From NCBI GenBank assembly GCA_016294105.1, contig JAEDCN010000004.1, positions 62,001 through 126,000 on the forward strand: a stretch of 64,000 nucleotides of DNA, given 5' to 3'. How positions within the stretch are numbered: the stretch's first letter is position 1; each line of letters begins with the position of its first letter. The notes under the pieces are model-generated. The model had not been told where the DNA came from and made no database searches. It was given only the letters and a program-made list of their open reading frames with translations. Position numbers and translations under genes: made by a program. Of this stretch, positions 22,906 to 31,424 are shown piece by piece. This stretch comes from Treponema sp. Its GTDB lineage: Bacteria > Spirochaetota > Spirochaetia > Treponematales > Treponemataceae.

Positions 22906-23286
22906 ATGGCTGATTATAAGGCAAGAATTGTGGATGCAATTTTGCAGAAGAGATTGGAATCCAAGGGTGCAGTTTTGATTGAGGGGCCAAAATGGTGCGG
23001 CAAGACCACTACGGCCCTGCAACAAGCAGGCAGCGTTCTGCGGGTGGACAATCCTGAGTCAAAGGAGCAGAATCTTCAACTGGCAAAGCTCAATCCCCTG
23101 CGGCTGCTGCGAGGAGACACCTTGATTGGGGAGGGAGCCAAGAACCTGCTGCGGCTACAGAAAAAGCTGGACACCACTAGGATGAAGGAGCCATCATTTC
23201 TGATGGTGCTGACAGGCGTGGGGCAGTATCCATACCAGCTGGAGGATGGTGTGCTTGTGGTGCCAATCGGTTGCATGGGGAGTTAG
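22906..23286 (+). pseudogene. AAA_14/DUF4143 ATPase with large internal deletion
   Basis: 126 codons remain of a protein that is normally about 400. The N-terminus is intact: MADYKARIVDAILQKRLESK, Walker A in LIEGPKWCGKTTTALQQA, then LAKLNPLRLLRGD. It then joins in frame to the C-terminal end of the same family (NLLRLQKKLD, EPSFLMVLTGVGQYPY, DGVLVVPIGC). The Walker B region, the sensor and the whole middle are missing, so it cannot be an active ATPase. An intact distant relative of the superfamily is at 46154-47407. Confidence 0.8.
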
Positions 23287-23290
23287 GAGC

Positions 23291-24475
23291 ATGGAGCAGA
23301 TATACGACGTTGCGGTGATTGGTGGCGGGGCGGCGGGGCTGTGGGCCCTGCGGGGATTGAAGGACAAGAGCGTCATAATTATAGAAGGAAATGATAGGCT
23401 GGGGGCAAAGCTTTTGGCCACTGGCGGGGGAAAGTGCAACTTTACCAACCGGTTCTTGGCCCCGGAGCACTTCATCTCCAGCAATCCCCACTTCATCAAG
23501 TCATTTCTGCACAAGCTCACCACGGAGGACATGCTGGACTTTGTGGAGGGCCACGGCATTCCCTATGAGGAGCGGGACAACGGCAAGCTTTTTACCCTCA
23601 GCGGCGCCGCCTCCATCCTGGAGGCCCTGCTGGAGGAGGGCCGTGGCGGGAACCACACCTTTATGCTGGGCTGTCTCGTCCAGGATGTGTCCAAGGTTGA
23701 GGGGGAGGCTGGCGGCCAGCTGTTCTCGGTGGCGACCTCCTGCGGGGAGGTGCGTGCCCGCAAAGTGGTGGTGGCCAGCGGCGGCCTGTCCTATCCCAGG
23801 CTGGGGGCCACCAACATTGGGGCAAAGATAGCCCGGAAATTCGGCATGAGAGTGATGCCCATGGTGCCAGCCCTGGCAGGACTGCGGTATCCAGATGAGA
23901 TTGCGGGTCAGTTCTCCAGCCTGTCGGGAATTGCCATTACGGCGGGGCTTGCGGTGGGGAAGCGAAGGCTTCAGGACCAGCTGCTGTTCACCCACCGTGG
24001 ATTCAGCGGCCCCCTGGCTTTGAACGCCTCCCTCTTTGTGGAGGGGCCTACGGAAATCACCGTGGATTTTGCTCCCGGCTTGGATGTGGCCCGCCTGATT
24101 GAGAACAGTCGGGGAAGCAGAAAGTCTTTGGCAGGCCTCTTGTCCGAGCGTCTGCCCAGGGCCCTGGTGCGGGTGCTGCTGGCGGGGCGGGAATATGACC
24201 TGGCCCAGATAAGGCGGGGCGAGGTGACGGCTGTTTCCGACACCTTCAACCGGAGCAGGCTGGTCATCTCCCAGGTGGACGGTTATGATCGGGCGGAGGT
24301 GACTCGTGGCGGCGTGTCCGTGGACGAGATTTTCCCCAAGACCATGGAGAGCCGCACCTGTCCGGGGCTGTATTTCATCGGGGAGGCACTGGACGTGACC
24401 GGAATGCTGGGAGGCTACAACCTCCACTGGGCTTGGGCCTCCGCCCAGATGCTGGTGGAGGGGCTGGCGGACTAG
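23291..24475 (+). CDS. NAD(P)/FAD-dependent oxidoreductase, BaiN/HI0933 family
   Basis: Protein of 394 residues from ATG at 23291, with GGAG upstream. FAD-binding IYDVAVIGGGAAGLWALRGL at the N-terminus, then AKLLATGGGKCNFTNRF, the HI0933 signature, and ARKVVVASGGLSYPRLGATN. FSGPLALNASLF and VTRGGVSVDEIFPKTMESR lie in the second half, and GLYFIGEALDVTGMLGGYNL binds FAD near the end. Family members are flavoproteins with reductase activity; physiological substrate unknown. The gene is distinctly GC-rich compared with the pyr and murA regions. Confidence 0.92.
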   Translation: MEQIYDVAVIGGGAAGLWALRGLKDKSVIIIEGNDRLGAKLLATGGGKCNFTNRFLAPEHFISSNPHFIKSFLHKLTTEDMLDFVEGHGIPYEERDNGKLFTLSGAASILEALLEEGRGGNHTFMLGCLVQDVSKVEGEAGGQLFSVATSCGEVRARKVVVASGGLSYPRLGATNIGAKIARKFGMRVMPMVPALAGLRYPDEIAGQFSSLSGIAITAGLAVGKRRLQDQLLFTHRGFSGPLALNASLFVEGPTEITVDFAPGLDVARLIENSRGSRKSLAGLLSERLPRALVRVLLAGREYDLAQIRRGEVTAVSDTFNRSRLVISQVDGYDRAEVTRGGVSVDEIFPKTMESRTCPGLYFIGEALDVTGMLGGYNLHWAWASAQMLVEGLAD

Positions 24476-24828
24476 TAGCTCCGTGGGAGCTCCTGACGGA
24501 GGGACTGGATATCCGAGTGGAGTCGCTGATAAAGGGTTTCAATCTTTGAGTTCATTAGATTGTGTATCATCGACTGGAGTATAGCAAGATGACGACTTCC
24601 TATATCACCTCCAAAAAGCATACCTGGAGTAACGTCTAGTTCCTTGCAGAGGCGGGAGATGAGGGAGGCGGAGGCAAACTGGGCTCCCGTTTCTATGACG
24701 GAAAGATGCTTTTGGGTGATTTCAAGTTTTTCGGAGAGCTGGCTCTGGGTGAGCCCCGCCATTTTGCGGAATTTGCGAATATTTTGCCCTAAAAGGAGCG
24801 GGATGTCCACCAGTTCTTCTTCGTTCAT
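24472..24828 (-). CDS. XRE-family transcriptional regulator
   Basis: Protein of 118 residues. Residues 10-70 form a Cro/CI helix-turn-helix: GQNIRKFRKMAGLTQSQLSE, KLEITQKHLSVIETG, LISRLCKELDVTPGMLFGG. The C-terminal 45 residues are helical and may dimerise. Converges on the flavoprotein gene with a 4-nt overlap. CATAAT sits seven bases before ATG with no Shine-Dalgarno sequence. The regulated gene may be the divergent secreted protein at 24982. Confidence 0.88.
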   Translation of the reverse strand: MNEEELVDIPLLLGQNIRKFRKMAGLTQSQLSEKLEITQKHLSVIETGAQFASASLISRLCKELDVTPGMLFGGDIGSRHLAILQSMIHNLMNSKIETLYQRLHSDIQSLRQELPRSY

Positions 24829-24909
24829 GTATTAAATTATGATGGACTTTGCCCCGATAAAGAACAATTTTATAAGTAATATTTATCACCTTTTAGATTG
24901 TATAATTTT

Positions 24910-24938
24910 TTGACTTTTCCTCCAAACAGCTGTATACT
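24910..24938 (+). promoter_or_regulatory. promoter of the FliL-like secreted protein gene
   Basis: TTGACT, 17-bp spacer, TATACT. A leader of about 37 nt with GGAGG at 24971-24975 precedes the ATG. Confidence 0.75.
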
Positions 24939-24981
24939 AGTACTTATCTAGTAATAAATATACTTTCATGGAGGCGGTTAG

Positions 24982-26607
24982 ATGAGAAGAATTTTTGCTT
25001 GTGCGCTGCTTTTTTCCTGCGCCCTGCTCCTTTGGGCAGACCTGCGGTACGTGGAAATCGGTTCAATCGGAAACGCTCCCTCGGTGCGGGTGGAAAATAT
25101 TGGGGACCTGCAATTTCTGATAAAGCATCATGGAATCGAGGTTGGCTATCTTTTGAAGGGGAAGGAAAATCCATCTGATGTCCGGCTCGTCGTCATAGGT
25201 GATGGAACCTATTTTTTCTTCGACATGAACGGCCACCTCAGCATAGAAGGCTATCTTGCAGGAGAAAGGGGCGGATTCAGGAACGGCCTTGACTTTCAGG
25301 AGGCGGTGGAGCTGGGCTTGACCCAAGCCGCCAAGCCAGACTCGGCGTGCTACTATTTCTACAAGCGGAATCAGTTCAAGTCTGTGGAGGACTGCACGGA
25401 TGCCTTCAAGAAGGGATTTGCCTTTCGGGAGACACAGTGGACTGCCCGCAATGGCCGGGAGGAGGTAAAGGTGGAAGGCACGGAGTCTTCCGCTTACTAT
25501 CGGGCGGTGGCGGCCCAGCTTGCAGACTATAAGGAGTACCAGGAATTCATGCCGGGCTTGGAGCAGGGCTACAAGACAAAGGCGGACATTCAGGATGCCA
25601 AGAAGAAGGGCTTTGATGCCGCCAAGGGCTGGGAATACTACACCGCCATGGAGCGGGGCTTCTCCAAATACGAGGACTACAAGCTGGCCACCGACCTGGG
25701 GTTGGAAAGCCAAGCCTCCTACGACACCTACTGCAAGATTGTGGCGGAGGTGGAGTCCATCATGAAGCGAGAAAAGCTGGAAAGGCGGGAAGCCATCATC
25801 TACTTTTACCTGTGCCAGATTCCCAAGGGACAGCAATCATTTGAGGTGCTGACAAAGACCCTTGAGGAAATGCAGGGGGAGCAGGACGCCACCCTGACCA
25901 AGGCACTGGACCTGTACTACAGCGACATCCCCAGTCTGGAAGAGTGGAACAAGAGCCGCAGCCGCAGCTATAGCACCAGTCAGTATCGCTATCAAACTGT
26001 GAGCTCTCTCCTTTCCAGCTCCAGCCTCGCCAGCTTCTTCAAGACTGTGGACATCAGCGGAATCGGCAGATACGATGAGGCAAGCGGGATTTTCACACGG
26101 AACGGCAGCGGCTTCATCCAGCTGGCGACACAGGCGAGACAGCCATCCCCACCGAATCAGGTTCCGGCGAGTGGCGGGCAGACCGAAGGGCTTCCCCTGA
26201 TTCCTGAGTGCGGCATTGTGGACTGGATTGGCGGCAACACCTCTCGGCAGGCAGTAATTCCTGTTTCCCAAGAATACGGAAGCAAGCGGGAAGTTCTGGA
26301 CTGGTATACCTCCTTGGGTCAGGTTAGCACCAAGACAAGTGATGCAATTCCTGCCAATGTTATTGTAGAGGTTGCTCTTGGTTACAAGCAGGCGGACAAA
26401 GCCGCATCAACTGAGATTACCCAGCGCCAGACTGAAATCAAGGATTATTTACGGCGGTATTTTACTGCGTTGACTGTGGAGGATTTACGTCCCCGAAATG
26501 AAGAAAAACGCAGAATAGAGATAAAACAAGCTATCAATCAAAAGATTTTGAAAGATTCAGAGATTAGAGATGTCCGTTTTTTGAGCTTACAGATAATCGA
26601 ACAGTGA
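24982..26607 (+). CDS. secreted protein with novel helical repeats and FliL-like C-terminal domain
   Basis: Protein of 541 residues. Signal peptide (MRRIFACALLFSCALLLWAD). Residues 20-90 look beta-rich. From about 100 to 250 there are tandem units of roughly 22 residues with the form Y..x.DxxxAxxxGF (DIQDAKKKGFDAAKGWEYYT, KYEDYKLATDLGLESQASY). A Ser-rich linker follows (LLSSSSLASFF). The last 90 residues resemble FliL: IPANVIVEVALGYKQAD, EIKDYLRRYFTALTVEDLRP, EIKQAINQKILKDSEIRDVR, FLSLQIIEQ. FliL stabilises the flagellar stator; here the domain would lie in the periplasm without the usual membrane anchor next to it. The link is by pattern only. Confidence 0.65.
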   Translation: MRRIFACALLFSCALLLWADLRYVEIGSIGNAPSVRVENIGDLQFLIKHHGIEVGYLLKGKENPSDVRLVVIGDGTYFFFDMNGHLSIEGYLAGERGGFRNGLDFQEAVELGLTQAAKPDSACYYFYKRNQFKSVEDCTDAFKKGFAFRETQWTARNGREEVKVEGTESSAYYRAVAAQLADYKEYQEFMPGLEQGYKTKADIQDAKKKGFDAAKGWEYYTAMERGFSKYEDYKLATDLGLESQASYDTYCKIVAEVESIMKREKLERREAIIYFYLCQIPKGQQSFEVLTKTLEEMQGEQDATLTKALDLYYSDIPSLEEWNKSRSRSYSTSQYRYQTVSSLLSSSSLASFFKTVDISGIGRYDEASGIFTRNGSGFIQLATQARQPSPPNQVPASGGQTEGLPLIPECGIVDWIGGNTSRQAVIPVSQEYGSKREVLDWYTSLGQVSTKTSDAIPANVIVEVALGYKQADKAASTEITQRQTEIKDYLRRYFTALTVEDLRPRNEEKRRIEIKQAINQKILKDSEIRDVRFLSLQIIEQ

Positions 26608-26618
26608 CGAGGAGGTTA

Positions 26619-26655
26619 GGGAGTTTCCCTTGTGGGAAACTCCCCCTTATTTTTA
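26619..26655 (+). terminator. terminator between the FliL-like gene and pyrC
   Basis: Perfect stem GGGAGTTTCCC/GGGAAACTCCC with a TTGT loop, followed by CCTTATTTTT. It ends the plus-strand gene and lies at the end of the converging pyr operon. Confidence 0.85.
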
Positions 26656-28128
26656 CTCTGACTTAAACACTTCCTGACCACGATGGTAGGTGGCAAGGAC
26701 TTTTCCTGTGAGGCTTTTTCCTTCCAGCGGGGTGTACTTTCCCTTTGAAGCAAAGTTTTGGCCACAGACGGTCCACTGGGCGGTGGGGTTGCAAAGGGTT
26801 AGGTCTGCCATAAAGCCTGGTTGCAAAAGACCACGAGGTTCGGCTCCTTGGTGGAGCTTTAGCAGGCGAGCAGGATTGGCGGCCATAAGCTGGGAAAGCT
26901 GGCTAGCGGTGAGGGTTTTGCCACTGGCTGCACCTTGGATTCCCTGCACCAGCACTGAATTACACACGCCGTAGGCTGTTTCTAAGCCAGAAAAGCCTGG
27001 TGCTCCGTTGTCCTTGTCTTGGGCGGTGTGGGGAGCATGATCTGTGGAAATGCAGTCGGCAGTTCCATCCAGTAGGGCTTGAATCATAGACTGACGATCC
27101 TGTTCGCTTCGAAGAGGCGGATTTACGATGTGCCGTAAGCTGGGGTCATTGTCTGCAACGCTGAGGCCCAGGTGATGGGGCGTTATCTCGCAGCTAACTC
27201 GGTAGCCTTTGGCTTTTGCGGCACGGATGGCCTCCATGGCTCCAGCGGTACTTACGTGGGACAGGTGGATGTGACAGCCTGCTTGGTGGGCAAGGCGAAT
27301 ATTTCGGTCTGTGGCAATATCTTCTGCCAAGGATAAGAGTTTGTTGGCTTTTTCCAAGGATGCCAGGGCTTTTTTGATTTCAGGATTGCCAGAATCTGTG
27401 GCGGCAGGAATTACTCCCAGGGCTTCTTGTGATTGAGGAGCATGGGCAGTAAAAATATCTGTGGCAACCTTTCTGAAAGGGCGGGCAGCGGCAGCTAAGG
27501 TCATGTCCTCGCTGTGACAGGCCACGGTGATATTCTTTTGTCCGCAAATTTTCATGGCCTCTAGCATGGTGGATGAAGATTCCACGTCCTTGCCATCTTC
27601 TGTAGCCATGGCAACCTGACCTGCAGAAGGTGGAGTGCCATCAACAAAGGCTGAAAGCTGTTGCAAATGGCTGGTGTCATTGCCAGAATAATCCTTGGTG
27701 AGGGTGATGGACTGAATTACATCGGCAATTCCCAAGGCATGGGCATCCTGACAAACCTGTTCCACTAGCTCCTTGGAGGAAATGGCTGGGATAGTGTTGG
27801 GCATGAGTACCAGTGTACCAAATCCACCAGCGGCAGCGGCGGCGAGGGCAGTGGTCAGCTCTTCCTTTTGGCCCTGTCCTGGATAGCGGAAGTGAGCGTG
27901 GAGGTCGATGAAGGCTGGTTGTAAAATCATGCCGTTACAATCGATAAAATTGATGGCAACATCAGTCTCTTGATCTGCAAAGAAATTTTCTGCTAGGGAC
28001 TTTGCTGATTCAGCTGAAAATTCTCCCAACAACACTGCTGCAATTTTTCCTTCTGCTACCAATAGCATTCCGAGAGTATCGGTATTGGCATCCACCAAGC
28101 GGGCATTGTAAAAACAGGTCTTGTTCAT
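26653..28128 (-). CDS. pyrC: dihydroorotase (class I type)
   Basis: Protein of 491 residues, amidohydrolase superfamily, third step of pyrimidine synthesis. DLHAHFRYPGQG carries the two metal His residues (77, 79) and the substrate Arg. GFGTLVLMPNT, ACHSEDMTLAAAARP, HLSHVSTAGAMEAI, CEITPHHLGL and the catalytic Asp in DCISTDHAPHTAQDK follow in the usual order. An insert of about 15 residues around AESAKSLAENFFAD lengthens the N-terminal part. Last gene of the pyrB-pyrI-pyrC operon; it begins 5 nt after pyrI. Confidence 0.94.
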   Translation of the reverse strand: MNKTCFYNARLVDANTDTLGMLLVAEGKIAAVLLGEFSAESAKSLAENFFADQETDVAINFIDCNGMILQPAFIDLHAHFRYPGQGQKEELTTALAAAAAGGFGTLVLMPNTIPAISSKELVEQVCQDAHALGIADVIQSITLTKDYSGNDTSHLQQLSAFVDGTPPSAGQVAMATEDGKDVESSSTMLEAMKICGQKNITVACHSEDMTLAAAARPFRKVATDIFTAHAPQSQEALGVIPAATDSGNPEIKKALASLEKANKLLSLAEDIATDRNIRLAHQAGCHIHLSHVSTAGAMEAIRAAKAKGYRVSCEITPHHLGLSVADNDPSLRHIVNPPLRSEQDRQSMIQALLDGTADCISTDHAPHTAQDKDNGAPGFSGLETAYGVCNSVLVQGIQGAASGKTLTASQLSQLMAANPARLLKLHQGAEPRGLLQPGFMADLTLCNPTAQWTVCGQNFASKGKYTPLEGKSLTGKVLATYHRGQEVFKSE

Positions 28129-28133
28129 GTGGC

Positions 28134-28568
28134 TTAAACTCCCATTTCTCCACGATGCAGCTCGTCGCAGTACTCGCAGCGGTATTCACGACGAGTTCTG
28201 TCTACCAAGCGGAAAATCTGGTTCAAGTAGGATTCCGTGGTGGTGATACAGCGGGGATTCTTGCAGCGAATTACGTTTTCCACCTTGTCTGGCAGCACCA
28301 GCTCGATTTTTCGCACAATTTCTTCATTTTGTACCACGTTTACGGTGATGTTGGGGTCGATGAAGCCCAGCACGGAATAATCTATGTTGATAATGTTGTC
28401 GATTTTAATGATGTCCTTTTTTCCCAGGCGCTGGGAAGGCACATTCATAATCAGTGCAACTCGATAGCTGGCCTTGTCTAGTCCCAGCCAAGAAAAGATT
28501 CTGGGGCCACTGCCTGCACGAATGTGGTCAATTACCAAGCCGTTTTTAATGGTGTTTACGCTGAGCAT
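28134..28568 (-). CDS. pyrI: aspartate carbamoyltransferase regulatory chain
   Basis: Protein of 144 residues. N-terminal allosteric domain (IKNGLVIDHIRAGSGPRIF, the nucleotide-binding part) and C-terminal zinc domain with four Cys in CKNPRCITTTE and YRCEYCDEL. PyrI makes the catalytic trimers of PyrB responsive to CTP and ATP. Its ATG overlaps the pyrB stop by one base (TAATG), so expression is coupled at a fixed ratio. Confidence 0.95.
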   Translation of the reverse strand: MLSVNTIKNGLVIDHIRAGSGPRIFSWLGLDKASYRVALIMNVPSQRLGKKDIIKIDNIINIDYSVLGFIDPNITVNVVQNEEIVRKIELVLPDKVENVIRCKNPRCITTTESYLNQIFRLVDRTRREYRCEYCDELHRGEMGV

Positions 28569-29491
28569 TAGAGTACTCCTGTTAATTTTGCGATTAAGGC
28601 CATGCGGGCAAACATACCGTATTTTACCTGCTTAAAGTAGGCGGCCCGTGGGTCATTGTCCACCTCTGGGGAAATTTCGTTCACACGTGGCAGGGGATGC
28701 AGCACAATCATGGAATCCTTTGCCATCTTCATTTTTTCCTTGTCCAGAATGTAGCTGTCCTTTAAGCGGATATAATCCTGCTCGTTAAAGAAGCGTTCTG
28801 CTTGTACTCGTGTCATGTAGAGAATGTCCAAATCTCCGATAACTTCTTCCAGTCTCAAGGCTTGAACACATTCAATACCTGCAGGTTGAAATACCTGCTG
28901 AGTGATGTACTGGGGAATTTCCAATTCTGGAGGATTGATGAGAACGAACTTGTTGTTTTTGTAACGGCTCATGGCTTTTGCAAGACTGTGAACGGTGCGA
29001 CCAAACTTTAAGTCGCCGCAAAAGCCGATGGTGTGACCTTCAAAACCACCTTTGAGGGAGCGAATGGTGAGCAGGTCGGTGAGGGTTTGGGTGGGGTGAT
29101 GATGACCACCGTCTCCCGCATTGATGACAGGCACAGTGGAATACTGGGAGCCTACCAGTGCAGAGCCTTCCTTGGGATTGCGCATGGCGATAACGTCCAC
29201 GTAGGATGCCACGGTGCGGATGGTATCTGCAAGGGTTTCTCCCTTTGTGGTGGAGCTATTGGATGAGTCGGAAAAGCCTAAAACAGAACCGCCCAGTCGA
29301 AGCATGGCAGCCTCGAAGGAGAGTCGAGTTCTGGTGCTTGGCTCAAAAAAAAGTGTCGCAAGAATTTTCCCACGACACACATCAGAAAAAGTAGCTGGAT
29401 CAACAATCATTTGGTCTGCTAAGTCGCAAATCTCGTCGATTTCCTGTATTGTTAGGTTCGCTGGTTCAATTAGATGTTTCCCTTTGAGCAT
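28568..29491 (-). CDS. pyrB: aspartate carbamoyltransferase catalytic chain
   Basis: Protein of 307 residues. The carbamoyl phosphate motif FFEPSTRTRLSFEAA, the GETLADTIRTVASYVDVIAM segment, and HHHPTQTLTDLLTI, DILYMTRVQAERF and LHPLPRVNEIS are all present. ATG at 29491 gives MLKGKHLIEPANLT, the normal start, with GGAGG four bases upstream. A TACACT -10 box with upstream TGG lies at 29509-29514. It catalyses the committed step from carbamoyl phosphate and aspartate. No attenuator was seen upstream. Confidence 0.96.
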   Translation of the reverse strand: MLKGKHLIEPANLTIQEIDEICDLADQMIVDPATFSDVCRGKILATLFFEPSTRTRLSFEAAMLRLGGSVLGFSDSSNSSTTKGETLADTIRTVASYVDVIAMRNPKEGSALVGSQYSTVPVINAGDGGHHHPTQTLTDLLTIRSLKGGFEGHTIGFCGDLKFGRTVHSLAKAMSRYKNNKFVLINPPELEIPQYITQQVFQPAGIECVQALRLEEVIGDLDILYMTRVQAERFFNEQDYIRLKDSYILDKEKMKMAKDSMIVLHPLPRVNEISPEVDNDPRAAYFKQVKYGMFARMALIAKLTGVL

Positions 29492-29573
29492 GATGCCTCC
29501 ATTGCTCCAGTGTACCATAAATCGGCACGGGAAACAATGGGAGGAAAATGCTGACGAAAGATGCGTGTAGCAG

Positions 29574-30953
29574 CTACTTGGAGAACAGGGCCTTGATAAG
29601 GGATTTTAAGTCTTTTACACAGGTAACCCCTTCTTCTTTTTCTGGGGCTAGTACCGTGGAATAGCCTAATCCACTGGCGGCTTTTGCCCGCTGCTTGATG
29701 CGGTTCACGGGGCGGATTTCTCCTGCAAGGCTCAGCTCCCCCACAATGGCGGCATTTTCTGGCAGAGGAAGGTCGGTGCGGGCGGAATAGAGGGCTGCTG
29801 CCAAGGCTCCATCAATGGCACTTTCTGTTAGCCGAACGCCACCTGCCACGTTGATGTAAATATCTTGGTCGCTGAATCGTAAGCCCGCTCGTTTTTCCAG
29901 TACTGCTGCCACACGGCTTACTCGTGCAGAATCGATTTTGTCAGAATAAACCCTCGTGATAGAAGCCTTGGCAGGTACGGTGAGGGCTTGGATTTCCACC
30001 AGGAAGACGCGGCTTCCTTCAAAAACGGGGACAGAAGCCACTCCTGCAGGAAGCTGGCCACTGCGGCGGGTGATAAAGAGGGTGGAGGGATCCTCCACTG
30101 GAATAAGGCCTGCTTCTGTCATGGCAAAAATTCCCAGTTCATCCACTGAGCCAAATCGATTTTTCTGGGCCCGAAGGAAGCGAACTTGTTCTTCGTTTTT
30201 TTCAAAGGAGATAACGGCATCCACCATGTGTTCTAGGGATTTAGGGCCAGCGATGGTGCCTTCCTTGGTAACGTGGGCAGTGATAACCAGCACTGCATCC
30301 CGCTCCTTTACCCAGCCAATAAGCTCGTTGGTGCAATATTTCAGCTGGTTCACGGTACCGGGAACAATGCCTGCATCTGGGCTATATACCGTCTGAATTG
30401 AGTCGATGACCACAAAGCTGGGATTCATGGAGTTAAGGGCATCTTCGATGTCAGCAAGGTGGGTGGTGCATAAAAGATCTAGGCCACCGTTTTTTACCAA
30501 GTTAGTCAGTCCCAGCCGATCTGCTCTGGCTCGAATCTGGGCAGCTGATTCTTCTCCCGAAACGTAGAGAATGGGGCCTGTGGCTTTTGAGGTGGCCATT
30601 TGGGCTGCAGTTTGCAGGAGCAGGGTGGATTTTCCAATTCCTGGCTCCCCACCGATGAGGACGGCAGAGCGCTTCATGGCTCCACCTCCCAGCACTCGGT
30701 CAAATTCCATGATGCCAGTGGAAATGCGGCTGCCTTCCATGGGATTTACGGAAGCTAGGGAAACGGGCTTTGCCCGCACGGTGAGGGAACCAGAAACTCC
30801 TGCAAATGAGGGAATGCGAGCAGCTTCGTCGGCCACATGCTCCACAAGGCTATTCCATTCTCCACACTCAGGGCAACGTCCAAGCCAACGGGGCTGAGTG
30901 TAACCGCAGGAGGTACATTTGTAGATGATAGATCCAGTTTTTTTCTTTGCCAT
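29574..30953 (-). CDS. radA: DNA repair protein RadA (Sms)
   Basis: Protein of 459 residues, full length. Zinc finger CTSCGYTQPRWLGRCPECGE at residues 13-32, Walker A in IGGEPGIGKSTLLLQ, the RadA-specific QKNRFGSVDELGIF motif, and a C-terminal Lon-like domain (GGVRLTESAIDGALAAALYS, GELSLAGEIRPV). RadA is a RecA-like helicase that promotes branch migration. TTGACA-N17-CATAGT ends six bases before the ATG and there is no Shine-Dalgarno sequence, so the transcript is predicted to be leaderless. Confidence 0.96.
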   Translation of the reverse strand: MAKKKTGSIIYKCTSCGYTQPRWLGRCPECGEWNSLVEHVADEAARIPSFAGVSGSLTVRAKPVSLASVNPMEGSRISTGIMEFDRVLGGGAMKRSAVLIGGEPGIGKSTLLLQTAAQMATSKATGPILYVSGEESAAQIRARADRLGLTNLVKNGGLDLLCTTHLADIEDALNSMNPSFVVIDSIQTVYSPDAGIVPGTVNQLKYCTNELIGWVKERDAVLVITAHVTKEGTIAGPKSLEHMVDAVISFEKNEEQVRFLRAQKNRFGSVDELGIFAMTEAGLIPVEDPSTLFITRRSGQLPAGVASVPVFEGSRVFLVEIQALTVPAKASITRVYSDKIDSARVSRVAAVLEKRAGLRFSDQDIYINVAGGVRLTESAIDGALAAALYSARTDLPLPENAAIVGELSLAGEIRPVNRIKQRAKAASGLGYSTVLAPEKEEGVTCVKDLKSLIKALFSK

Positions 30954-30959
30954 ACTGAT

Positions 30960-30988
30960 ACTATGAAGTTAGAAGGCCATTATGTCAA
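30960..30988 (-). promoter_or_regulatory. radA promoter, predicted leaderless start
   Basis: TTGACA, 17-bp spacer, CATAGT, six bases, ATG on the minus strand. The -35 lies within the end of the NusG-II gene. Confidence 0.72.
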
Positions 30989-31424
30989 TGTCGGTGGCGC
31001 TGTTGGAGGAGGTGTTCTCCACCCGCATAAAAATACCGTTGGGAAGACAGGCTGACCACTCTCCGTTGCGGTGAATGGGACTTGCGGCCACACAGGTTTT
31101 ATTGGCACAGGGAGAGTCTAGATACTGAGCCTGTCCTTGCTGAATTTGGATAGTGGAAACGCCCTCCAACCCAGGAATTTGGACGGTGGTGTCTGTATCA
31201 AGTGGATAGATATATTCCTTTGTGGGACTTGTTAAAATGAGAAGGGGCGTACCATCCTGCCGGGTGGTTGCAGAAAGAATGGAAAGTGTGCAAAAGGTAA
31301 TGCCTATGAGAATCAGCAGATAGTCCAACGGTTTGAAAAAAGACAAAATTGCTCCTACAAGCTTGATTGAATTTGGTGGAGGATTTCTAGGGGAAGAGTC
31401 TTGTGAGGGATTGTGCTTGCCCAT
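30969..31424 (-). CDS. NusG domain II-containing protein
   Basis: Protein of 151 residues. A cytoplasmic Pro/Ser-rich start, one membrane helix (PLDYLLILIGITFCTLSIL), then an extracytoplasmic beta domain of the NusG-II (DUF1312) type. Its marks are YIYPLDTDTTVQIPG, DSPCANKTCVA and WSACLPNGIFMRVE; the Cys residues may pair. GAGGAGA precedes the ATG by eight bases. Function in this family is unknown. It sits upstream of radA, which has its own promoter. Confidence 0.82.
   Translation of the reverse strand: MGKHNPSQDSSPRNPPPNSIKLVGAILSFFKPLDYLLILIGITFCTLSILSATTRQDGTPLLILTSPTKEYIYPLDTDTTVQIPGLEGVSTIQIQQGQAQYLDSPCANKTCVAASPIHRNGEWSACLPNGIFMRVENTSSNSATDIDIMAF

Noticed and set aside
23501..24427. 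Antisense frame of 308 codons over the BaiN-type flavoprotein gene
   Set aside because: High GC suppresses stop codons on the opposite strand; the translation is His/Gln/Gly-rich and lacks any domain.
25063..25836. Minus-strand frame of 257 codons opposite the FliL-like gene
   Set aside because: The plus-strand gene has signal peptide, promoter and ribosome binding site; the opposite frame has none.
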